Assembly (NCBI RefSeq): GCF_008329585.1
Contig: NZ_NPKP01000001.1
Coordinates: 124,001-188,000 of the forward strand
From: Mycolicibacterium sp. P9-22
GTDB taxonomy: Bacteria > Actinomycetota > Actinomycetes > Mycobacteriales > Mycobacteriaceae
Reading direction: 5' to 3'
Length of the DNA stretch: 64,000 nucleotides
Numbering within the stretch: the first letter of the stretch is position 1; every line of letters begins with the position of its first letter. Both the position numbers and the translations under genes were made by a program. Under the pieces are notes generated by a model. It had not been told where the DNA came from, ran no database searches, and saw only the letters and a list, made by a program, of their open reading frames with translations. Positions 41,772-49,334 of this stretch are shown piece after piece.

Positions 41772-42478
41772 ACCAAGACCTCCTGTTCGCTTCCTTGACG
41801 ATTCACGACGCGCAGCAACACCGGGAACATCACCACCAGGTAGGTCGCCAATACCGCGATGCGCAACGTGAAGGAGACGGATCCGTCCCAGGCGAGCGGA
41901 CCGGAGGTGAACAGGACCGAGAAGGCGCCCGGAATCAGGAGCACGGCGGCCGCGATGTTGAAATGCCCCACCCAGCGCGGAAAGACCGGCTTCGGCCTCT
42001 CGTCGAGATAGATGCTCACGGCGAAGCAGAGGTTCTGCACCACGACGGTGCCGACCGGCGCGACGAAGAAGAACCACGCCATATCGTTGAGAAGACTGAT
42101 CAACTGCGGGTCGCGGTCGGGTCTGAAAGCCGCTACGCCCCAGCAGTAGTCGGCCAGGATGAAGGCCGTCGTGCCGACTCCGACGCAGATGATGTAGGCG
42201 TAGGTGAACACACTGCTCGACGTGGCGGTGCGCGAGATCTGCACCGCGATCACCGCGAAGAGCGGCACCAGGGACCCGGCGATCAGGTTGCACAGGATCA
42301 CCACGCCGAGGATGCCGGTGTTGTGGTCTCGGAAGAACGCCGCGACCTCCTCGGGCGACATCGTCGGCGACAGCGGTGGCGAGAAGACCGGAAACAGCAG
42401 AAAGGCAACCGCGAACAGCGCCATGGCCGGCGGCGCCGTCCACAGCAGAATTCGTTGACCCCGGGTATTCATCGGCAC
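41768..42478 (-). CDS. Polytopic membrane protein of unknown function, paralogue of the next gene
   Basis: 236 residues with about six membrane segments; the first gene of a four-gene operon (two paralogues, COX3-like, COX4-like). Its promoter carries two copies of a 14-base palindrome 30 bases apart. The conserved element LFTSGPLAWDG is shared with its neighbour. I do not recognise the family beyond its membrane nature. Confidence 0.78.
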   Translation of the reverse strand: MPMNTRGQRILLWTAPPAMALFAVAFLLFPVFSPPLSPTMSPEEVAAFFRDHNTGILGVVILCNLIAGSLVPLFAVIAVQISRTATSSSVFTYAYIICVGVGTTAFILADYCWGVAAFRPDRDPQLISLLNDMAWFFFVAPVGTVVVQNLCFAVSIYLDERPKPVFPRWVGHFNIAAAVLLIPGAFSVLFTSGPLAWDGSVSFTLRIAVLATYLVVMFPVLLRVVNRQGSEQEVLV

Positions 42479-42497
42479 CTGCCCCTCACCTGGACGC

Positions 42498-42541
42498 TAG
42501 CCGTTCGGCTATCCAGGTGACCCAGAGTAGCCGATCGGCTA
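42498..42541 (-). promoter_or_regulatory. Two tandem palindromic operators
   Basis: TAGCCG-TT-CGGCTA (42498-42511) and TAGCCG-AT-CGGCTA (42528-42541), each followed by TCCAG, are centred 30 bases apart and 20-63 bases upstream of the membrane-protein operon start. Two near-identical copies on almost the same helix face suggest a dimeric repressor, probably of the TetR type, binding twice. Confidence 0.72.
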
Positions 42542-42587
42542 TCCAGCCTCAAGGGTGCAGTTGCACTCCATGCCGACTCCGGCGAGC

Positions 42588-42634
42588 GGCCACTTATGAC
42601 ACGAGAATCGCGCAAACGTGTGTATCAAGTGGCC
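42588..42634. repeat. Palindromic intergenic hairpin
   Basis: Outer arms GGCCACTT (42588-42595) and AAGTGGCC (42627-42634), with a second pairing ACACG/CGTGT inside. It begins 13 bases downstream of the enoyl-CoA hydratase stop, so it may end that transcript. Its sequence looks like a dispersed mycobacterial palindrome and differs from the endonuclease-flanking hairpins. Confidence 0.55.
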
Positions 42635-42646
42635 ACTGGGCGGCGA

Positions 42647-43363
42647 TTACTTCCCCTTGTTCATCACCTTGTCGGCGGCGTCCCAGTGTTCCTGGGAAAC
42701 CCACAGTCCGGCGAAGGCCGCAACGGCCTCGGTGGTGGTCGCTCCCTTGATCACCCGTTTGATCTCCCCGGCCGGGCGCCGGGCCAGCAGGTGCGCCGTC
42801 TCCCGCCACACGGTGGCGAACTCCGCGCGCGGCACCACCTGGTCGATCAGCCCGACACGCTCGGCCGCTGCGGCATCCAGCACCCGCCCGGTTCCGGCCA
42901 ACAACAGCGCCTGGCTGCGCCCGACCAGGACGCCCAGCCGTTCGGCGCCGCCCCAGGCCGGCATGATCGCAAGTGAGATCTGGTTGAACCCGATCTTGAT
43001 GTCATCGGCGGCGATCCGGATGTCGGCGGCGACGGCTACCTCGGCACCCCCGCCGAGTGCATGCCCGTTCAGCGCGGCGATCACCGGACCGGGGAAGCCC
43101 GCGATGCGGTCACAGATCGACCGCATCCGCCAGGCCATCGACGACGCCTCCAACTCGGTGCGCAGCAGTGCAAGTTCCTTGAGGTCGCCCCCGGAGACGA
43201 AGGCCCGGTCGCCGGCGCCGGTGATCGCCAGCGCGGAGGCGCCGGCCGCTCCGTCCAGGGCCTTGTTCAACTCGTCCATCGTGTCCAGCGAGATGGCATT
43301 GCGGGCGTGCGGACGGTCGATGGTGATGACCGCCAGTTCGCCGTCCAATTCGAGGTCGACCAT
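42647..43363 (-). CDS. Enoyl-CoA hydratase/isomerase family protein
   Basis: 238 residues of the crotonase fold. The opening is ELDGELAVITIDRPHARNAIS. The oxyanion loops are GAGDRAFVSGGDLKEL and ALNGHALGGGAEVAVAADIRIAADD. In the second loop the usual catalytic Glu pair is not obvious, so hydratase versus isomerase or hydrolase activity is open. The ATG at 43363 gives MVDLELDG. It is divergent from an acyl-CoA synthetase across a gap holding a locus palindrome. Confidence 0.88.
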   Translation of the reverse strand: MVDLELDGELAVITIDRPHARNAISLDTMDELNKALDGAAGASALAITGAGDRAFVSGGDLKELALLRTELEASSMAWRMRSICDRIAGFPGPVIAALNGHALGGGAEVAVAADIRIAADDIKIGFNQISLAIMPAWGGAERLGVLVGRSQALLLAGTGRVLDAAAAERVGLIDQVVPRAEFATVWRETAHLLARRPAGEIKRVIKGATTTEAVAAFAGLWVSQEHWDAADKVMNKGK

Positions 43364-43390
43364 CAAACGTTCTCCAATTTCGGTATTGGC

Positions 43391-43418
43391 ATTCTCGGCT
43401 GGTGAGAATAGCATCACC
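43391..43418. promoter_or_regulatory. Palindromic operator between hydratase and CoA-ligase genes
   Basis: ATTCTC (43391-43396), 7 bases, GAGAAT (43404-43409), 3 bases, then ATCACC. Eleven bases, GAGAATAGCAT, are identical to the reverse strand of the site at 14864-14878. It is 28-55 bases upstream of the hydratase start and 32-59 upstream of the ligase's likely start. Confidence 0.62.
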
Positions 43419-43449
43419 AGCATCTGCCCGGCGTTGCGGAGGTGCTCTC

Positions 43450-45039
43450 ATTTCGATCCGAAATATCCCTGCTGAGCTGAGTAAACGGTACGTGGAGCAG
43501 GGGTGGTGGACACCGGAAACGCTCGGCCAGCTGCTGGCCGACGGACTACAGGCCAGCCCCGGTGCCGGCTTCTGCGTGCACTCGGACACCCGGCCCTTCA
43601 GCGGAACCTTCGCCGACGTCGAGCGCAGCGCCCGGCGGTTGGCGGCCGGCCTACGGGACCGCGGCGTCGGCGCGGGCGATGTGGTCGCCCTGCAACTGCC
43701 GAACTGGATGGAGGCCGCCGTCGCGTTCTGGGCCTCGGCGTTCCTCGGTGCGGTGACCGTCCCGATCGTGCATTTCTACGGGCGCAGGGAACTCGGGCAC
43801 ATCATCGGGACGGCCCGGCCGAAGGTGTTCATCAGCACCTGCGAGTTCGGCCGGATGACCTTCCACGCCGACCTGTGTGCCGAGGTGCCGATTGTCGGGC
43901 TGGTCGGGGCCGACGGTGCGCTGGCCTTCGACCGGCTGCTGGCCGACGAGCCGATGACCGGCACCGTCGACGCCGATCCGGCCGCTCCGGCGCTCATCGC
44001 GTTCACCTCGGGCACCACCCGCGAGCCCAAGGGCGTCATCCACAGCCACCAGACGCTGAACTGTGAGACCCGTCAGCTGCTGGACAACTATCCGCCCAAC
44101 CGCGGGCGCCAGCTCACCGCCACCCCGGTCGGTCATTTCATCGGCATGCTCGGCGCGTTCCTGATCCCGGTCCTGGAGGGTGCGCCCATCGATCTGTGCG
44201 ACGTGTGGGACCCGGGCCGCGTGCTCGAGCTCATCGAGCGCGACGGGCTGTCGATCGGCGGCGGACCGCCCTATTTCGTGACCAGCCTGATGGACCACCC
44301 GGGTTTCACCGACGCCCATCTGGCCCGGTTCTCCACCGTCGGGCTCGGCGGGTCGACGGTCCCGTCGGCGGTCACTCGACGCCTGGCCGACCTCGGGCTG
44401 TTCGTGTTCCGTTCCTACGGCAGCACCGAACATCCCTCGATCACGGGGTCGGGAGCCGGCGCGCCGGAGGACAAGCGGCTGTTCACCGACGGCAACGTCC
44501 GCCCCGGTGTGGAGATCCGGCTCGGGCCCGACGGTGAGATCTTCAGCCGCGGCCCTGACCTGTGCCTGGGCTACACCGATGACGACCTGACCGCGAAATC
44601 CTTCGATGCCGACGGTTGGTACCGCACCGGCGATATCGGCGTCCTGGACGCGGACGGGTACCTCACCATCACCGACCGCACCGCGGATCTGATCATCCGG
44701 GGCGGCGAGAACATCAGCGCTCTGGAAGTGGAGGAAGTGCTGCTCAGCATGCCTGCTGTGCTGGAGGCGTGCGTGGTGGCCGCACCGGATGAGCGCCTCG
44801 GCGAGCACGTCGCGGCCGTGCTGCGGCTCCGGCCCGGTGCGGTGATGCCCACCAAGGAGCAGGTGCGCGCGCACTTCGAGCAGGCCGGAGTGGCCCGACA
44901 GAAGTGGCCCGAGGAACTGCTCGCAGTGCCCGACGACCAGGACTTTCCGCGCACCGCCAGCGGCAAGGTGCAGAAGTTTCGCGTCCGGCAGGAAATCGCC
45001 GCCGCTGCCCCCCGGGGCATTGCGGCAACCACATCATGA
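43450..45039 (+). CDS. Acyl-CoA synthetase (AMP-forming)
   Basis: About 529 residues of the ANL adenylating family. AFTSGTTREPKG is the ATP-binding P-loop, FRSYGSTEHP is the A5-like motif, WYRTGDIGVLD the hinge region, and SGKVQKF carries the C-terminal Lys. It activates a carboxylic acid to its CoA thioester. The start is unusual: GGAGG at 43438-43442 stands 7 bases before an ATT (43450) that opens the conserved SIRNIPAEL region. The nearest standard start, GTG at 43402, lies within the operator and lacks a ribosome site. Confidence 0.88.
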   Translation: MSIRNIPAELSKRYVEQGWWTPETLGQLLADGLQASPGAGFCVHSDTRPFSGTFADVERSARRLAAGLRDRGVGAGDVVALQLPNWMEAAVAFWASAFLGAVTVPIVHFYGRRELGHIIGTARPKVFISTCEFGRMTFHADLCAEVPIVGLVGADGALAFDRLLADEPMTGTVDADPAAPALIAFTSGTTREPKGVIHSHQTLNCETRQLLDNYPPNRGRQLTATPVGHFIGMLGAFLIPVLEGAPIDLCDVWDPGRVLELIERDGLSIGGGPPYFVTSLMDHPGFTDAHLARFSTVGLGGSTVPSAVTRRLADLGLFVFRSYGSTEHPSITGSGAGAPEDKRLFTDGNVRPGVEIRLGPDGEIFSRGPDLCLGYTDDDLTAKSFDADGWYRTGDIGVLDADGYLTITDRTADLIIRGGENISALEVEEVLLSMPAVLEACVVAAPDERLGEHVAAVLRLRPGAVMPTKEQVRAHFEQAGVARQKWPEELLAVPDDQDFPRTASGKVQKFRVRQEIAAAAPRGIAATTS

Positions 45040-45052
45040 GAATATGATTCTC
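45038..45052. promoter_or_regulatory. Palindromic operator upstream of amidohydrolase/CoA-ligase unit
   Basis: GAGAAT-ATG-ATTCTC is a perfect copy, extended to TGAGAAT/ATTCTCA (45037-45053). It overlaps the stop codon of the preceding gene and is 22 bases before the amidohydrolase ATG. Tight placement next to the ribosome site (AAAAGGAG) suggests repression. Confidence 0.68.
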
Positions 45053-45074
45053 ACGAACCGAAAAGGAGCATCTC

Positions 45075-46265
45075 ATGGGTCAACTGTCGCATCGGGTCGA
45101 CATACCGTTTCCGCTGTTCGATGCGGACAACCACCTCTACGAGCCTCCGGAGGCGATGACCAAGTACCTCCCCAAGGAGTACAAGGACGTCGTCCAGTAC
45201 GTGGAGATCAACGGCCGCACCAAGATTGCGCTCAAGGGCCAGATCAGTAACTACATCCCGAACCCCACCTTCTCGGTGGTCGCCAAGCCAGGCGCCTGGG
45301 AGGAGTACTTCAAGTTCGGTAACCCGGACGGCAAGAGCAAGCGCGAACTGTTCGGCGAGCCGATGAAGGCCATCCCGGCGTTCTTCGAGCCCGAGCCGCG
45401 CATCAAGGTGATGGACGAGCTCGGCCTGGACCGCTCGTTGATGTTCCCGACGCTGGCCAGCCTCATCGAAGAGCGTCTCGCCGATGATCCGGTGGCCATC
45501 CACGTGATCGTCCATGCGCTCAACGAGTGGCTGCACGAGGTGTGGGGCTTCAACTACCAGGGCCGCATCTTCACCACGCCGGTGATCACCCTGCCGATTC
45601 TGGACAAGGCGATCGAGGAACTGGAGTGGGCCGTCAAGCGCGGTGCCCGTGCCATCCTGATCCGTCCGGCGCCGGTGCCCGGCTTCCGTGGCCCGCGGTC
45701 ATTCGCACTGCCGGAGTTCGATCCCTTCTGGGAGCGCTGCGTGCACCACGACATCTTCGTCGGCATGCATTCCTCGGACAGCGGCTACTCGCGCTACACC
45801 TCCGAATGGGATGGCGGCGCGCAGGAGATGCTGCCGTTCCAGACCAACGCGATGTCCATCCTCAACGAATGGCGTCCGATCCAGGATGCGGTGGCCTCCT
45901 GGGTCATCCACGGTGCGCTGTTCCGGCACCCGAAGCTGAAGGTCGGCATCGTCGAGGCCGGCTCCAAGTGGATGTTCCCGCTGCTGGATTCGATGGCCGA
46001 GGTGTACAAGAAGGCGCCGGAGGCATTCCTCGGAAATCCGATGGAAGAGATCAAGAACCGCATCTACGTGAGCCCGTTCTACGAAGAGGGCATCGACGAC
46101 CTGATCAACCTGATCGGTGTCGACCAGGTGCTGTACGGCTCGGACTGGCCGCACCCGGAGGGCCTGGCGGAGCCGACGCACTATGTGACCGCACTGGAGC
46201 ACCTCTCCATCGAGGACCAGGCAAAGATCATGGGCGGCAACCTCGGACGCCTCATCACCACGTAG
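45075..46265 (+). CDS. Amidohydrolase-2 family protein
   Basis: 396 residues. The N-terminal motif is FDADNHLYE, a mid-protein His occurs in FVGMHSSDSG, and LYGSDWPHPEG near the end has the metal-binding Asp. All three features support a catalytically competent member of the ACMSD-like superfamily. The ATG follows AAAAGGAG. It is the third member in the window. The CoA-ligase gene starts 10 bases after its stop, so an acid product may be fed to that ligase. Confidence 0.9.
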   Translation: MGQLSHRVDIPFPLFDADNHLYEPPEAMTKYLPKEYKDVVQYVEINGRTKIALKGQISNYIPNPTFSVVAKPGAWEEYFKFGNPDGKSKRELFGEPMKAIPAFFEPEPRIKVMDELGLDRSLMFPTLASLIEERLADDPVAIHVIVHALNEWLHEVWGFNYQGRIFTTPVITLPILDKAIEELEWAVKRGARAILIRPAPVPGFRGPRSFALPEFDPFWERCVHHDIFVGMHSSDSGYSRYTSEWDGGAQEMLPFQTNAMSILNEWRPIQDAVASWVIHGALFRHPKLKVGIVEAGSKWMFPLLDSMAEVYKKAPEAFLGNPMEEIKNRIYVSPFYEEGIDDLINLIGVDQVLYGSDWPHPEGLAEPTHYVTALEHLSIEDQAKIMGGNLGRLITT

Positions 46266-46275
46266 ATCTTGCGAG

Positions 46276-47766
46276 GTGACCTACACGCAGAAGTGGCAGA
46301 CCATCCCCGAGATGGTCTTGAGCGTCGGCGACCGCTTCGGTGATTCCGAAGCGGTCGTCGACGGGTCACTACGCCTCAGCTATGTCGAACTGGCACAGCG
46401 TGTCCGGTGCGCCGCCGGTGCTTTCGCCGAGTTCGGTGTCGGCAAGGGCGACCGGGTCGCGATCTGGGCGCCCAACTCCGCGGCCTGGCTGATCGCCGCC
46501 TTCGGCGTGGTCACCGCCGGCGCCGTGGTGGTGCCGGTGAACACCCGGTTCAAGGCCGAAGAGGCCGCCGACATCATCACCCGCAGCGGAGCCAAGGCGG
46601 TGCTGGTCCAAAACGGGTTCCTGGGACAGGATTTCAGCGTTCCCGACGGTGTTCCGTCGATCGAGATCACCTCGGACTTCCTGACGAGCGGCCAGCCCTA
46701 CGAGGCGACAGGCTTGCTGGGCACGGACATCGCCGACATCATCTACACCTCCGGCACCACCGGCCGGGCCAAGGGCGTGATGATGAATCACGAACAGACG
46801 CTGCGGCTCTACACCGAATGGTGCGATCTGGCCGACCTGCGCGAGGGCGACCGCTATCTGATCGTCAACCCGTTCTTCCACACCTTCGGCTACAAGGCCG
46901 GCTGCATCTCCTCGCTGATCCGCGGCGCCACCATCCTGCCGGTGCCGGTGTTCGACGTGCCCGCCGTCGTGGACCTCATCGAGACCGAACGGATCACGAT
47001 GTTGCCGGGTGCGCCGACGCTGTACCACTCGCTGCTGGCGGTGACCGACAAGCACCGGCTGGCCAGCCTGCGCGCCGGGGTTACCGGGGCCGCCGACATC
47101 CCGGTGGAACTCATCCGCCGGGTGCACGAGGAGCTGCCCTTCGAGACCCTGGCCACCGGGTACGGGCTGACCGAGGCCGGCACGGTCACCCTGTCGCGTC
47201 CCGGCGACTCGTTCGAGGACATCGCGACGACCGCGGGCGAGCCCTGCGACGGCGTCGAGGTGCGTATCGCGGAGGACGCCGAAGTGCTCGTGCGCGGATA
47301 CACCGTGATGCAGGGCTACCTGGATGACCCGGTGGCCACCGCGGAAACGATCGACGACGACGGCTGGCTGCACACCGGCGATCTGGGCACCTTCGATGAG
47401 GCCGGCCGGCTCAAGATCGTCGGCCGCAAGAAGGACATGTTCATCGTCGGCGGCTTCAACGCCTATCCGGCCGAGATCGAGGGTTTCCTGCTCGAGCACC
47501 CCGCTGTGCGCCAGGCCGCCGTGATCGGCGTGCCCGACGAGCGGATGGGCCAGGTCGGGAAGGCCTTCGTGGTATTGCATCCCTCGGCGAGCGAAGCGCC
47601 GGCGGATAACGACGGTGACGGGGTGACCGAGGCCGATCTGATCGCTTGGAGCCGTGACCGGATGGCCGGGTATAAGGTGCCGCGGTACGTAGAGTTTCTG
47701 GATGAGTTGCCCTTGAACGCCACGGGCAAGGTGATGAAGGATCGCCTCGAAGCCCTCACCCGCTGA
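46276..47766 (+). CDS. Acyl-CoA synthetase (AMP-forming, FadD-like)
   Basis: 496 residues of the ANL family. YTSGTTGRAKG is the P-loop, TGYGLTEAG the A5 motif, HTGDLGTFDEAGRLKIVGRKKDM the hinge and linker, and NATGKVMKDRL the catalytic Lys region. The GTG at 46276 gives VTYTQKWQTIPEM. It is of the length and type that use carboxylic acids of medium size or ring-containing acids. It is cotranscribed with the amidohydrolase. Confidence 0.92.
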   Translation: MTYTQKWQTIPEMVLSVGDRFGDSEAVVDGSLRLSYVELAQRVRCAAGAFAEFGVGKGDRVAIWAPNSAAWLIAAFGVVTAGAVVVPVNTRFKAEEAADIITRSGAKAVLVQNGFLGQDFSVPDGVPSIEITSDFLTSGQPYEATGLLGTDIADIIYTSGTTGRAKGVMMNHEQTLRLYTEWCDLADLREGDRYLIVNPFFHTFGYKAGCISSLIRGATILPVPVFDVPAVVDLIETERITMLPGAPTLYHSLLAVTDKHRLASLRAGVTGAADIPVELIRRVHEELPFETLATGYGLTEAGTVTLSRPGDSFEDIATTAGEPCDGVEVRIAEDAEVLVRGYTVMQGYLDDPVATAETIDDDGWLHTGDLGTFDEAGRLKIVGRKKDMFIVGGFNAYPAEIEGFLLEHPAVRQAAVIGVPDERMGQVGKAFVVLHPSASEAPADNDGDGVTEADLIAWSRDRMAGYKVPRYVEFLDELPLNATGKVMKDRLEALTR

Positions 47767-47782
47767 GCGGACGCACAGCACG

Positions 47783-47815
47783 GAAATATCGTTTCCGCAG
47801 GAAAAGCGATATTTC
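47783..47815. repeat. Long inverted repeat downstream of the CoA ligase
   Basis: Arms GAAATATCG (47783-47791) and CGATATTTC (47807-47815) pair perfectly, and the inner TTTCC/GGAAA extends the stem. There is no T-run. It lies 16 bases after the ligase stop and about 80 before the Mce-associated gene, so it may be a terminator or a regulatory hairpin. Confidence 0.55.
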
Positions 47816-47860
47816 TAGGGGAATCGGCGATGCGGTATCGTCGAGTGAATAGTCGAATTT

Positions 47861-47875
47861 GATAACGCCATTCTC
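47861..47875. promoter_or_regulatory. Partial palindromic operator upstream of the Mce-associated genes
   Basis: GATAAC-GCC-ATTCTC has a perfect right half and 5 of 6 left-half positions when the consensus GAGAAY is used. It is 17-32 bases before the ATG. The weakest of the set; supported mainly by its position. Confidence 0.4.
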
Positions 47876-47892
47876 GTTTGGCGCAGGAGGTC

Positions 47893-48696
47893 ATGATGCC
47901 GACCCGGAAACGTGGGGAAGCGTCGCCGGACGCCGATCAGGCGGACGTCGCGGAATTGTCCGCCGAGGAGGCGGAGGCGCTGGCCGCTGCCGCCGAGGCC
48001 GAGGCGGCGGCAGCCCGCGCCCGAGCCAATGTGCTCCGGGTGCAGCAGGCAAAGGCCCAACAGGAAGCTGACGCAGCGGCCGACGTGGCCGTCGTCGAGG
48101 ACGATCTGTCGGAGGACGCGGACGCCGAGGCTGTCGAGGACATTGACGCCTCGGATGATGCCGAAGACCCCGAGGCCGACGCGGCTCCCGTGCGCCGTCG
48201 GGGAAAACTCGCGTCCATCGCCAAATACGCCGCGGTGATCCTGGCGGTCATCGGTATCGCCGCACTGGCCAGCACCAGCGCCTGGATGGTGGTCAAGCAC
48301 CGGCAAGCCGAACACCAGCGAGACCTCAGCGCCCAGTTCTCGGCCGCTGCTCGGCAGGGCGTGGTGTCATTGATGTCGCTGGACTTCAACCGCGCGAAGG
48401 AAGACGTGCAACGCATCGTCGACAGCTCGACCGGGCAGTTCCGCGAGGATTTCCAGAGCCAGGCAGAGGAATTCGCGAAGGTTGCCGAATCCTCGAAGGT
48501 CGTCACCGAGGCCAAGGTCACCGCCACCGCGGTGCAGGCGATGACCGGGGACACCGCCGATGTGCTCGTCGCGGCGGCGTCGACCATCACCAACGCCCAG
48601 GGCGCCAAGGAAGACCCACGCAGCTGGCGGCTCATCGTGAGCATGGCCCGCGATGGCGATCAGATCAAGATGGCGAAAGTCGAGTTTGCGCCGTGA
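47893..48696 (+). CDS. Mce-associated membrane protein
   Basis: 267 residues. An N-terminal cytoplasmic segment of about 105 residues rich in Ala, Glu and Asp (probably coiled coil at 20-60) is followed by one membrane helix (about 110-132) and an extracytoplasmic domain typical of Mam/Mas proteins (FSAAARQGVVSLMSLDFNRAKEDVQRIVDSSTG). Such proteins stabilise Mce complexes (as Mam4A/OmamA do). The double ATG follows AGGAGG. It lies 12 kb from mceF rather than next to it. Confidence 0.88.
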   Translation: MMPTRKRGEASPDADQADVAELSAEEAEALAAAAEAEAAAARARANVLRVQQAKAQQEADAAADVAVVEDDLSEDADAEAVEDIDASDDAEDPEADAAPVRRRGKLASIAKYAAVILAVIGIAALASTSAWMVVKHRQAEHQRDLSAQFSAAARQGVVSLMSLDFNRAKEDVQRIVDSSTGQFREDFQSQAEEFAKVAESSKVVTEAKVTATAVQAMTGDTADVLVAAASTITNAQGAKEDPRSWRLIVSMARDGDQIKMAKVEFAP

Positions 48697-49331
48697 CCGT
48701 GAAGAACGAAGAAGAGCTGTTGACCGCCGTCGAGATCGACGCCGAAAACGTCCCCGAGGACGCCGTCGCCGTCGATGAACCAGAAGTCGCGGCCGGCGGA
48801 CCGCCCGATCGGCCGGCCGGTCCGGCCCGCCGGGTGCTGCAGGGCGCCGCGCGCTTCTGGGTGGCCATCACGCTGGTAGTCCTGCTGGCGATCACCGGTG
48901 GTGTGACCGCCTGGCTGTACGTCAGTCAGTACAAGCCCGATCAGGCCACCGGGACCGCCGCAGCCGACACCGCACTCGCCGCCGCCAAAGACGGAACCGT
49001 TGCGCTGCTGTCGTATTCGCCGGAGACCCTCAACGAGGACTTCAGCAACGCCAAGACCCACCTCACCGGTGATTTCCTGAACTATTACAACCAGTTCACC
49101 GAGCAGATCGTCACGCCTGCGGCCACCAAGAAGTCGGTCAAGACGAGCGCTGCGATCGTCAATGCCGCAGTGGCCGAACTGCATCCCGAGTCCGCGGTGG
49201 TGCTGGTGTTCCTGAACCAGACCACCACCAGCACCGAGAACCCGGACGGATCGTTTTCCACCAGCGCCGTCAAGGTCGGCCTGACGCGGGTGGACGACGA
49301 CTGGTTGATCTCGTCCTTCGATCCGGTGTAG
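48693..49331 (+). CDS. Mce-associated membrane protein
   Basis: 212 residues. An acidic N-terminal segment precedes one membrane helix (about 56-77) and the Mam-type domain (GTVALLSYSPETLNEDFSNAKTHLTGDFLNYYNQF). The GTG overlaps the previous stop (GTGA). Together with its neighbour it is the typical mam pair. Likely an accessory to the Mce transporter at 26350-35864. Confidence 0.88.
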   Translation: MTVKNEEELLTAVEIDAENVPEDAVAVDEPEVAAGGPPDRPAGPARRVLQGAARFWVAITLVVLLAITGGVTAWLYVSQYKPDQATGTAAADTALAAAKDGTVALLSYSPETLNEDFSNAKTHLTGDFLNYYNQFTEQIVTPAATKKSVKTSAAIVNAAVAELHPESAVVLVFLNQTTTSTENPDGSFSTSAVKVGLTRVDDDWLISSFDPV

Positions 49332-49334
49332 CCG

